Positions 17,969 through 25,883 of a stretch of 64,000 bases of DNA are shown one piece after another; within the stretch, counting starts at the first letter, position 1; every line of letters starts with the position of its first letter. The DNA is from Haloactinospora alba (lineage in GTDB: Bacteria > Actinomycetota > Actinomycetes > Streptosporangiales > Streptosporangiaceae), in NCBI RefSeq assembly GCF_006717075.1, contig NZ_VFQC01000003.1, positions 372,001 to 436,000 on the forward strand, given 5' to 3'. The notes under the pieces are model-generated. The model was not told where the DNA came from and did no database searches. It worked only from the letters and a program-made list of their open reading frames with translations. The position numbers and the translations under genes were made by a program.

Positions 17969-19942
17969 GTGCTCAGACGACTCCATGACCCCGACCGCGG
18001 CGCCTCCCTCCTGGAATACGGCGCGGTGGTCGTGCTGTGCGCGGCGATCCTGACCGCGCTCGTGCAATCCGGCCTGGTCACCACCATCAGCAGCGGGGTG
18101 CAGTCCGCCACCGACAGCCTGTTCTCCCCCGGTGACTCCCAGGGAACGGGCACCTCCGATACGGACCCGGACAGCGACCCGGACGGCGCCGACCCCGGAT
18201 CCGGCCAGGACGATGCCTCCGAGGACGGCTCCGACTCTCCGGAGCTGTCCCACGAGGACGGGAACTCCGGCCGGGACGACGAGTCAGGCCAGGAGGACGG
18301 CTCCGGTCAGGACAGCGGCGGCGGCGAGGACGAGGGCGGTTCGGATTCCTCCGGCGGCGACGACTCGGACGGTGGCGGTGGTGGCGGCGACGGCCACAAC
18401 GCCGCCCCGGCCAACAACGACAGCGGCAGTGACTGGAACCTGCCCGACATGCCTGACATGGACGACGTCCAGGAGCAGGGCGGTCGGTTCCTGGACGGTG
18501 CCGAACAGGCCGGAGAGAACGCCGTCGAGGATTTCCAGGAGTCAGCTGACGACCTGGGACAGCTGATCGACGACGTCCGCGATGACCCGGTCCAGGCGGC
18601 ACAGGACCGCTACGAGCAGGGCCGCGAGGATGTGGAGAACATCCGCGACGCCGCCGAGGACGACCCGCTCGGGCTGGCGCGGGACATGCTCGCCAGCGAC
18701 GAGGCCCAGGAACACTGCAGAAACGGCCGGTACGCCGAGTGCGGTGGCATGATTGCCGGCGAGAACCTCTCCGCCGGGATTCCCATTCTGGGCTGGGACA
18801 AGAAACGCCAGCGCCTGGAGGCCCTGGCCGACTCCGCGGGGAACAACCGCGGCCGCGGCGACAACGACAGCGGTAACTCACAAGACGAGGAAAGCGAGAC
18901 CCGAGCCGAGGGTGCCCCTTCGCCGCCCGGAGACTCCAGCACCGATTCCCGCCGCGACGACGAGAACGACGATGGCGAGGAGGACAGCGACGGGTCGGGG
19001 GCGAGCTGTTCCATTAACAGTTTCCTGCCTGCCACGCCGGTGGTGTTGGCCGACGGTTCCCGGGTGGCTATCAGTGAGGTCGAGGCGGGTGATGCGGTGT
19101 GGGCGTTTGATCCCCGCACCGGTGAGGAGGGTCCGCGTCGGGTCACTGACACGATCTCCTCGGCTGGGGACAAGCAGCTGGTCGATGTCACGGTCCAGGA
19201 TGAGGACGGCGGCAGCCGGACGCTGACGGCGACCCAGGAGCATCCGTTCTGGGCGCCTCAGGCCGGCGAGTGGGTCGAGGCGGGCGAGCTGCGGGTGGGT
19301 ACGTGGTTGCGTACCTCCAGTGGCACGTGGGTGCAGGTGCAGGCTCTGCAGGCCTACAGCGCCAGCGGCCAGCCGGTCCACAACCTCACTGTCGAGGGCC
19401 TGCACACCTACTATGTGGGCGCGGGCCAAGCGGACGCGCTCGTCCACAATGACGATGAAGAATGCCTGAACGACGGAAACTCTGTCGAAGTTCCCGCTGG
19501 ACCTGAAGCTGTTTCTCACTGGCGGGAGAAATGGGAGTGGACGTCTAGAACGAAGATGAGGAAGAATGTTGCAGTCGCCGACGTTGATTTGGAGGGAGTT
19601 TCTAGCCAGCAGTACGTTGGGGTGAGTGGGAACCAAAACCCCGAAGGCGCGTCCACCCTGCCGCAGAATCCAAGATATAATAATGTTCCTGATCCCCCGA
19701 GGGCGGATGGGAGCGAAGGCAATCAACGCGCTTTGGATTCAGAGAGAAAAATACTTGAACGGGTTGCGGAAAATATAAATCCACGCAATGATGATGGGAG
19801 TTATCAATCCCCGCGTCCTGATATAGAGGGGACAATAAACCTCCATACGGAGCTTCCGCAGTGCCGCTCCTGCCAATCAGTAACAAGGGAATTCAAGGAA
19901 GAGTTTCCCAATGTAGAGATAGTGGTGACGGATGGGAGATAG
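17969..19942 (+). CDS. Polymorphic toxin: Flp-pilin-like N-terminus, acidic linker, HINT, deaminase-like toxin
   Basis: A 657-residue modular protein. Residues 9-40 hold 'DRGASLLEYGAVVVLCAA', very like the class III signal of Flp/TadE pilins (Gly, then a Glu five residues on, then a hydrophobic helix). Residues ~50-150 are a very acidic Asp/Ser/Gly linker and ~150-340 a charged region. A HINT (pretoxin, intein-like) domain begins with Cys347 ('CSINSFLPATPVVLADG') and ends 'YYVGAGQADALVHND'. The last ~160 residues carry 'DSERKIL' (Glu592) and 'QCRSC' (Cys632, Cys635), the paired motifs of bacterial toxin deaminases. HINT cleavage would free this domain. The GTG at 17969 follows GGGGA; one at 17957 is possible. 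DNA for the toxin domain is clearly AT-richer than the rest. Confidence 0.85.
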   Translation: MLRRLHDPDRGASLLEYGAVVVLCAAILTALVQSGLVTTISSGVQSATDSLFSPGDSQGTGTSDTDPDSDPDGADPGSGQDDASEDGSDSPELSHEDGNSGRDDESGQEDGSGQDSGGGEDEGGSDSSGGDDSDGGGGGGDGHNAAPANNDSGSDWNLPDMPDMDDVQEQGGRFLDGAEQAGENAVEDFQESADDLGQLIDDVRDDPVQAAQDRYEQGREDVENIRDAAEDDPLGLARDMLASDEAQEHCRNGRYAECGGMIAGENLSAGIPILGWDKKRQRLEALADSAGNNRGRGDNDSGNSQDEESETRAEGAPSPPGDSSTDSRRDDENDDGEEDSDGSGASCSINSFLPATPVVLADGSRVAISEVEAGDAVWAFDPRTGEEGPRRVTDTISSAGDKQLVDVTVQDEDGGSRTLTATQEHPFWAPQAGEWVEAGELRVGTWLRTSSGTWVQVQALQAYSASGQPVHNLTVEGLHTYYVGAGQADALVHNDDEECLNDGNSVEVPAGPEAVSHWREKWEWTSRTKMRKNVAVADVDLEGVSSQQYVGVSGNQNPEGASTLPQNPRYNNVPDPPRADGSEGNQRALDSERKILERVAENINPRNDDGSYQSPRPDIEGTINLHTELPQCRSCQSVTREFKEEFPNVEIVVTDGR

Positions 19943-20450
19943 CGCGACAGGGGGGAGTGTTTTTTCCCCGAGAGCATTCAAAGGTCGTATTGTAGATATG
20001 GAAATTGCGCAAGAAAGTGAAATACGAGGGTGCGATGAAGTAGAAATCGAAAGTATTTTGTCGGCCAAGCCCTCCGTGTCCCCGCCTGGTGATTATATAG
20101 AATTCATGCGATGGTTTGGCCGCGGGGCGGGGAATCTATTTCGTGGTATGGAAATATACTATCCGGATTGCTTGGATCTCAATGATCATGCGGAAGAGTT
20201 CGCGCTGGAGGAGGATCCGGAACTTTCTACGTGCGGGCGCTTCTTCTTTGCGCTGCACCAGGGGTACGTCTTGTACTTCTTCTGTGAGGGGAATTCCGGT
20301 GTGTGGGCGTATACCGAGGGAGAGGGGGAGTCCAGGTATTTGGCGAGTTCGTTTGGTGAATACGTTGAATCGGCCTTTGACGTCCCAGGTTCATATTGGC
20401 GTGAACTAAGGAGTATGGGGAGTCATGTTTGGCATGTTGAAGAACAGTAG
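19932..20450 (+). CDS. SUKH/SMI1-KNR4-like immunity protein
   Basis: A 172-residue (or 150-residue, from the ATG at 19998) acidic protein overlapping the 3' end of the toxin gene by 11 bases. The pattern 'PPGDYIEFMRWFGRGAGNLF', then 'GRFFFALHQGYVLYFFCEG' and a late 'SFGEYVESAFD', fits the SUKH superfamily, the commonest immunity family for polymorphic toxins. Position directly after the toxin domain and shared low GC content support the pairing. It should bind and neutralise the deaminase-like toxin inside the producing cell. Confidence 0.8.
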   Translation: MGDSATGGSVFSPRAFKGRIVDMEIAQESEIRGCDEVEIESILSAKPSVSPPGDYIEFMRWFGRGAGNLFRGMEIYYPDCLDLNDHAEEFALEEDPELSTCGRFFFALHQGYVLYFFCEGNSGVWAYTEGEGESRYLASSFGEYVESAFDVPGSYWRELRSMGSHVWHVEEQ

Positions 20451-20497
20451 AAAGCCGAGCCGGCAGTCGCCGCTCCATCCTCCCGCCCACCCGCGGG

Positions 20498-21547
20498 TCA
20501 GGCCGGGTAGCACTGGATCTCGGTGGCTTTCACGACCGCCCACACCACGCTGCCGGGGGCGAGGTCCAGCTCCGCCAGGGCAGCCGGGGTGATGTCGGCG
20601 CTTACCGCCAGTTCCCCCTCCAGCCGCACCCGCACCCGGTCGCCGAACCGTTCCACACCCGACACGGTCAACCGCCACGCGTTGCGCGGCGTCCCCTCGG
20701 GCCGCTGCCGGTACAGCGCCACCGCGCTCGGGGCGAACGCCACGAACACCTCCCCGCGGTGCGCGCTCCCCGCGTCCACGACCGCCGTCCCGCCCCCCGA
20801 GGACAGCCGCACCCGCGTCCCCTCGGCCCATCCCTGGTAGAGGTTCAGCCCCACCAGGTTGGCGACGTAGTCGGTGCGCGGCCGCCGCGCCACCTCCGCG
20901 GGCGGCCCCTCCTGCACCACGGCACCGTCCTCCAGCACCGTCACCCGGTCCGCCAGCGCCATGGCCTCCAACGGGTCGTGGGTCACCAGCACGCTCGCCC
21001 CGCCGAACGCGGCCAGGTGGCGGCGCAGCTCCGCGCGCACCCCCATCCGGGTGTGCGCGTCCAGCGCCGCCAGCGGCTCGTCCAACAGCAGCACCCGAGG
21101 GTCGGTCGCCAACGCCCGCGCCAGCGCGACCCGCTGCTGCTGCCCGCCCGACATCCGTCGCGGCTTCACCCCCGCCTGTTCCGCTACTCCCATACGCCGC
21201 AGCAGCTCCCGCGCGCGCTCCAGCGCCCGGTGCTTGCCCACCCCCTGGCACCGCGGCCCGAACGCCACGTTCTCCGCCGCCGTGAGGTGGCCGAACAGCA
21301 GATAGTCCTGGAACACCATCCCCACCGGCCGCGACTCCACCGGGGTGCGGGTGACGTCGCGCCCCTCGACGGTGACGTGGCCCCGCGTCAACGGCGCCAA
21401 CCCCGCCAACGCCCGCAACGCGGTGGACTTGCCCGACCCGTTCGGCCCGAGCAGCGCCACCACCTCGCCGGGCGCCACCGACAGCGGCACCTCCAGCCGG
21501 AACCCGCCGCGGTCCACGGTCAGCCGCGCGTCCAACGCCCCACTCAC
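20498..21547 (-). CDS. modC: Molybdate ABC transporter ATP-binding protein
   Basis: A 349-residue ATPase of the molybdate importer. Walker A is 'GPNGSGKST', the signature 'MSGGQQQRVALARAL' and Walker B 'VLLLDEPLAALD'. The C-terminal ~110 residues form a TOBE/Mop-type domain ('APGSVVWAVVKATEIQCYPA' at the end), which binds oxyanion and regulates transport. The GTG start overlaps the modB stop by four bases. Confidence 0.93.
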   Translation of the reverse strand: MSGALDARLTVDRGGFRLEVPLSVAPGEVVALLGPNGSGKSTALRALAGLAPLTRGHVTVEGRDVTRTPVESRPVGMVFQDYLLFGHLTAAENVAFGPRCQGVGKHRALERARELLRRMGVAEQAGVKPRRMSGGQQQRVALARALATDPRVLLLDEPLAALDAHTRMGVRAELRRHLAAFGGASVLVTHDPLEAMALADRVTVLEDGAVVQEGPPAEVARRPRTDYVANLVGLNLYQGWAEGTRVRLSSGGGTAVVDAGSAHRGEVFVAFAPSAVALYRQRPEGTPRNAWRLTVSGVERFGDRVRVRLEGELAVSADITPAALAELDLAPGSVVWAVVKATEIQCYPA

Positions 21548-22344
21548 CGGGCACCCACCCAGCGTTCCCGCAACCCCGCCAGGATGACCAGCGACACCAG
21601 CAGCAGCACCAGGCTCAGCACCACGGCCGACTCGGGGTCCTCCTGCATCGCCAGGTACACGGCCAGCGGCATCGTCTGGGTACGGCCCGGGAAGTTGCCC
21701 GCGAACGTGATCGTCGCGCCGAACTCGCCCAGCGCCCGCGCCCAGCACAGCACGGCGCCCGCCACCACGCCCGGCGCCGCCATCGGCAGCGTCACCCGCC
21801 AGAAGGCCCGCGCGCGGCTCGCCCCCAGGGTGGCGGCGGCCTCCTCGTAACGCCGGTCGACGCCGCGCAGCGCCCCCTCCACCGTGATGACGAGGAACGG
21901 CATGGCCACGAACACCTGCGCCAGCACCACGGCCGCCGGGGTGAACGGCAGCGTCAGCCCGAACCACGACTCCAGGTAGCGCCCCACCACGCCGTTGCGG
22001 CCCAGCGCCAACAGCAGCGCCACCCCGCCCACCACGGGCGGGATGACCAGCGGGACGGTCACCAGCGCCCGCACCACCCCACGGCCGGGGAAGGTGGTGC
22101 GGGCCAGCAGCCACGCCAGCGGCACCCCGAGCGTGAGGGACACGGCGGTGGCGACGGTGGCGGTGGTCAGCGACAGCCACAGCGCGCCGCGCACCTCCGG
22201 CGACACCAGCCGGGTGCCCAGGCTGGACCACGGGGCGCGGACCAGCAGTCCCGCGAACGGCAGCACCAGGAACACCAGCCCCGCCACCGCCGGTGCGGCC
22301 AGCAGCCACGGGAACCGGCCGGAAGCCACCCGTGTCGTCGGCAC
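21544..22344 (-). CDS. modB: Molybdate ABC transporter permease
   Basis: A 266-residue membrane protein with five to six helices and the permease EAA-type loop ('EEAAATLGASRARAFWRVTLP') that contacts ModC. The 'LARTTFPGRGVV' and 'GEFGATITFAGN' elements are typical of ModB. It lies 12 bases after modA and overlaps modC. Confidence 0.94.
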   Translation of the reverse strand: MPTTRVASGRFPWLLAAPAVAGLVFLVLPFAGLLVRAPWSSLGTRLVSPEVRGALWLSLTTATVATAVSLTLGVPLAWLLARTTFPGRGVVRALVTVPLVIPPVVGGVALLLALGRNGVVGRYLESWFGLTLPFTPAAVVLAQVFVAMPFLVITVEGALRGVDRRYEEAAATLGASRARAFWRVTLPMAAPGVVAGAVLCWARALGEFGATITFAGNFPGRTQTMPLAVYLAMQEDPESAVVLSLVLLLVSLVILAGLRERWVGAR

Positions 22345-22356
22345 CGCGCCCTCCCG

Positions 22357-23145
22357 TCAGACCGTGCCGAACCCGGCGTCGTCCAGAACCCGCGCCCCCG
22401 TCCCGGAGCGGACGAAGTCCGCCCACTGCCGGGCCAGGTCCGGTTCGCCGCTGCCGTCCAGCGGGGCTACCGGGTACTCGTTGACGGCCTCGTCCGCGGC
22501 GTCGAAGTCGATCCCGCGCACCCCGCCCCCGGCCGCGGCCACGTCGGAGGCGTACACCAGGGCGGCGTCCACCTCGCCCAGCTCCACCTTGGTGAGGGCG
22601 GCCTTGACGTCCCGCTCCTCGGAGTCGGGGGTGACACGCACCCCGCTGGCGTCCATCACCTCGGCCGCCGCGGCGCCGCAGGGAACCTCCTCGGCGCACA
22701 GCGCCACCGTGGTGCCGTCGTCGGCGAGGTCGGACAGCTCCGTGACTCCGGCGGGGTTGTCCGGGGGGACGGCGACGCGCAGGGTGTTGGTGGCGAACAC
22801 CTCGGCCTCGCCCGCCAGCAGGCCGTTGTCGGCGACGCGGTCCATGGTGCGGGTGTCGGCGGTGGCGAACACGTCCGCGGGCGCGCCGCCGTTGATCTGC
22901 TGGGCCAGCCGGGAGCTTCCGGCGAAGTTGAACTCCACCTCCGTGCCGTCGTGCCGGTCCTCGAACCGCTCGCCGAGCTCGCGGAACGGTTCGGTGAGGG
23001 ACGCGGCGGCGAACACGGTCACCGTGTGTCCGGCACCGCCGCCGGAGCTGTCGCCCGAGACGGGCGCGCAGGCGGCCGCACCGGCCAGCAGGGCCACGCC
23101 GGCCAGAGCCGCGGCGGCCGCGCGTCGGCGCGTGCGGTCAACCAT
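22357..23145 (-). CDS. modA: Molybdate-binding lipoprotein
   Basis: A 262-residue periplasmic-type binding protein. It has a lipoprotein signal with the lipobox Cys at residue 26 ('LAGAAAC'), then the ModA opening 'VTVFAAASLTEPF', the oxyanion-contacting Ser in 'FAGSSRLAQQI' and 'GAPADVFATAD'. A pair of Cys ('CAEEVPC') occurs in the middle. It captures molybdate (or tungstate) outside the membrane. The start overlaps the regulator gene by eight bases. Confidence 0.94.
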   Translation of the reverse strand: MVDRTRRRAAAAALAGVALLAGAAACAPVSGDSSGGGAGHTVTVFAAASLTEPFRELGERFEDRHDGTEVEFNFAGSSRLAQQINGGAPADVFATADTRTMDRVADNGLLAGEAEVFATNTLRVAVPPDNPAGVTELSDLADDGTTVALCAEEVPCGAAAAEVMDASGVRVTPDSEERDVKAALTKVELGEVDAALVYASDVAAAGGGVRGIDFDAADEAVNEYPVAPLDGSGEPDLARQWADFVRSGTGARVLDDAGFGTV

Positions 23146-23563
23146 GGCGGCCCCCGCCCGGGGTGTCGCGTTCCACGGCGACGTTGGTCGACTTCACCAC
23201 GGCGGTGGCGGTCGAGCCCACCTCCAGCGCCAGCTCGTCGGCGGCCTCCCGGCTCATCAGCGAGACGACCCGGTGCGGCCCGGCCTGGATCTCCACCTGC
23301 GCCATCACACCGTCCTTCGTGATGCCGGTGACCAGCCCCCGGAAGCGGTTGCGGGCCGAGGACAGATGCCGGGCCGAACCAGGGGCCGCGTCCGCCCCCG
23401 TACGCATGAACGCGGCCAGTTCGGCGCCGTCCACCACCCGGTGCCCGTGGGTGTCGCGCTCGGCGGCCAACCTCCCGGAGTCCACCCAGCGCCGCACCGT
23501 GTCGCCGCTCACCCCGCTCAGGGCAGCGACCTCACTGATTCGGAAACGCGTCACAACAGCCAT
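23138..23563 (-). CDS. HTH-Mop (molybdate-responsive) regulator
   Basis: A 141-residue protein in two parts: a MerR-like helix-turn-helix ('FRISEVAALSGVSGDTVRRW', wing 'DTHGHRVV') and a Mop/TOBE molybdate-binding domain ('ARNRFRGLVTGITKDGVMAQVEIQ' region, 'STATAVVKSTNVAVERD'). It most likely senses molybdate and controls the modABC genes it precedes. A perfect palindrome lies five bases before its start codon, which implies autoregulation of the whole operon. It replaces the ModE of proteobacteria in actinomycetes. Confidence 0.9.
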   Translation of the reverse strand: MAVVTRFRISEVAALSGVSGDTVRRWVDSGRLAAERDTHGHRVVDGAELAAFMRTGADAAPGSARHLSSARNRFRGLVTGITKDGVMAQVEIQAGPHRVVSLMSREAADELALEVGSTATAVVKSTNVAVERDTPGGGRHG

Positions 23564-23568
23564 GCTAA

Positions 23569-23616
23569 CCCTCGCATCTGCGAGGGAAAATGGCAGATCG
23601 CCTCGCAGGTGCGGCT
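23569..23616 (-). promoter_or_regulatory. Probable operator of the mod operon
   Basis: CCCTCGCATCTGCGAGGG at 23569-23586 is a perfect 8+2+8 palindrome immediately upstream of the regulator start. A second, imperfect copy (CCTCGCAGGTGCGG) lies at 23601-23614, about three turns of the helix away. No other copy was noticed near by. Binding by the HTH-Mop protein is inferred. Confidence 0.65.
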
Positions 23617-23782
23617 TTTTCCGGGATGGTGTTCGGCGAAACCCACAACCGCGGCGGCGGTGGTAGTGCTACCACCACCCGCGACCGGCCAGGTGGCGTC
23701 CTCGCGCGCCGTCCCGCCGGCGCCCTACGTTGAGGATGGACGGACGACGGGGTGGAGAGCACCACGGCAGGGAAGGACGAAC

Positions 23783-25180
23783 ATGGGTCGCACCGCGTGG
23801 GCGGCCGCGACCGCCGCTCTGGTACCGGGCGCCGCCACTGGGGCGGCACCGGCGGGATGGCGGGAACGGCTGGTGGGTGTGCTGCACCTGGTCACCTCGC
23901 TGGCGTTGTCCGTCCTGTACCTGCTCCCGGCCGCTCTGCTGGTGGCGGTCGCGGCGGCGGTGTCGCTGGCCGGTCTGCACCTGGCGGGGGCTCCGGGCGT
24001 GCTGTCCGGGACGGCCCTGGCACCCGCCAGCGATCTCCCGGCAGGCGTCCTGGCCGGGCTGGCCGGGGGGACGGCGGTCTCGCTGACCGCCGCCGCCACA
24101 CTCCTCGCCCGGCTGTGCTGCTGGGTGCAGCGGCGGCGGCTGGAGACCGTGTTCGGCGTCGTCGAGAGCGGCGCGCCCGACCCGATGGCGCCCGGTTCCC
24201 GGCCGGCCCGCGCCGTCAGCTACCTCTACGGCCGCGACGCGTGGAGCGCGGTGGCCCGCGGCACCGCCGCCGGCGCCTACGGGGCGCTCGCCGGCGGGGT
24301 CACGGTCGCCCTGGTGGAGTACGGGGCCGCCACCGCCGCCGGTTCCCTCCTCGCCGTCGGCTACGCCGCGACGGACCCGTCCCGCGCCGTGGTCGGCGCC
24401 CTCACCCCGCTCGGCCAGGCGGCGCTGGGCCTGGCGGGCATGGCCGCGGGGGTGTGGCTGGTGCCGCTGCTGGTGCGCGCCGAGGTGGGGCTCAGCAGGC
24501 GGCTGTTGTTCGACGCCCCCGAGGTGCGGATGCGGCGTCGGCTGCTGCACGTGGAGGAGACCCGTTCGCGCATGGTCGACGCGGCCGAGGCGGAACGCCG
24601 CCGGATCGAACGCGACCTGCACGACGGCGCGCAACAGCGCCTGCTCGCCGTCACCCTGACCCTGACCCGGGCGCGCGGCCGGTTCGGCACCGACCCGGAC
24701 ACCGCCGGTGAGCTGCTGGAACAGGCCCGCACCGAGGCGAAGGCGGCCATGGCGGAACTGCGCGAGGTCACCCGGGGGCTGCACCCGCGGGTCCTCACCG
24801 ACCACGGACTGGGCGAGGCGCTGCCCGTGGCGGCCGAACGCTGCCCGGTCCCGGTCACGCTGGAGGTGGACCTGCCCCAGCGGCCCTCGCCGCGCGTGGA
24901 GGGGGTGGTCTACTACGCGGTGTGCGAGGCGCTCGCCAACGTCGCGAAACACGCCCGCGCTCACTCCGCCGCGGTGCGCGTCGAACGCCGCGACCACCGC
25001 CGCGGCACCGTGCTGCGGCTCACCGTCACCGACGACGGCTCCGGCGGAGCCGACCCGGACTCCGGAACCGGCCTGTACGGGATGCGGGACCGGGTCAACG
25101 CGGTCGACGGCACACTCGACGTGCGCAGCACCCCGGACGAGGGGACCGTGCTGCGTGCCGACATCCCGTGGGAGGCGTAG
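23783..25180 (+). CDS. NarL-family sensor histidine kinase
   Basis: A 465-residue kinase with about six hydrophobic segments in the first 260 residues arranged like the 'putative sensor' domain. The phosphoacceptor element is 'RRIERDLHDGAQQRL', and the ATP-binding part has 'EALANVAKHARA' and 'DDGSGG'. GGAAGGA stands before the ATG. It resembles the kinase at 8.4 kb. The response regulator follows after three bases and a DUF4097 gene after that. Confidence 0.92.
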   Translation: MGRTAWAAATAALVPGAATGAAPAGWRERLVGVLHLVTSLALSVLYLLPAALLVAVAAAVSLAGLHLAGAPGVLSGTALAPASDLPAGVLAGLAGGTAVSLTAAATLLARLCCWVQRRRLETVFGVVESGAPDPMAPGSRPARAVSYLYGRDAWSAVARGTAAGAYGALAGGVTVALVEYGAATAAGSLLAVGYAATDPSRAVVGALTPLGQAALGLAGMAAGVWLVPLLVRAEVGLSRRLLFDAPEVRMRRRLLHVEETRSRMVDAAEAERRRIERDLHDGAQQRLLAVTLTLTRARGRFGTDPDTAGELLEQARTEAKAAMAELREVTRGLHPRVLTDHGLGEALPVAAERCPVPVTLEVDLPQRPSPRVEGVVYYAVCEALANVAKHARAHSAAVRVERRDHRRGTVLRLTVTDDGSGGADPDSGTGLYGMRDRVNAVDGTLDVRSTPDEGTVLRADIPWEA

Positions 25181-25183
25181 ACC

Positions 25184-25852
25184 GTGCGGATCATCATCGC
25201 CGAGGACTCGGTGCTGCTGCGCAGCGGAATGGTGAAACTCCTGGAGGACGAGGGCGTGGAGGTCCTGGCGCAGGTGGGCGACGCCGAGGCGCTGCGCGAC
25301 GCCGTCGCCGCCCATCCCGGGGCGGACCTGTGCCTCGTCGACGTCCGGCTTCCGCCGGGCTACTCCGACGAGGGCATGCGCGCCGCCCTGGACATCCGGC
25401 GCCGCCACCCCGGCGTCGCCGTGCTGCTGCTGTCGCAGCACGTCGTCAGCGGTTACGCCGCAGACCTGTTCGGGAGCGGATCCAGCCGGGTCGGCTACCT
25501 CCTCAAGGACCGGGTGGCCGACATCGGCGAGTTCCTGCAGGCGCTGCGCCGTGTCGCCGCCGGGGGAGTGGCGCTCGACCCCGAGGTGGTGGCGCAGCTG
25601 CTGAGCTCCCCCAGCGGCGGCGCGCTGGGGGAGCTCAGTGAACGCGAGAGCGAGGTGCTGGAGGTGATGGCCGAGGGGGTGAACAACGCCGGTATCGCCG
25701 AGCGCCTGGTCATCACGGAACGCGCGGTGGAGAAGCACGCCCGGTCGATCTTCACGAAGCTCGGCCTCGGCCAGCACGAACACGACCACCGCCGGGTGCG
25801 GGCCGTGTTGCTGTACCTGCGCGGCGACGCCCCGCCGGAGGCCAGCCCGTGA
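25184..25852 (+). CDS. NarL/FixJ-family response regulator
   Basis: A 222-residue regulator: receiver domain with phosphoacceptor Asp in 'LCLVDVRLPPG' and Lys in 'GYLLKDRVAD', then a LuxR-type helix-turn-helix ('LSERESEVLEVMAEG', 'TERAVEKHARSIFTKLGL'). It begins three bases after the kinase stop and is its obvious partner. Confidence 0.93.
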   Translation: MRIIIAEDSVLLRSGMVKLLEDEGVEVLAQVGDAEALRDAVAAHPGADLCLVDVRLPPGYSDEGMRAALDIRRRHPGVAVLLLSQHVVSGYAADLFGSGSSRVGYLLKDRVADIGEFLQALRRVAAGGVALDPEVVAQLLSSPSGGALGELSERESEVLEVMAEGVNNAGIAERLVITERAVEKHARSIFTKLGLGQHEHDHRRVRAVLLYLRGDAPPEASP

Positions 25853-25883
25853 ACCCGGACCCGAAACCCTGGAGGTGGGAAGG

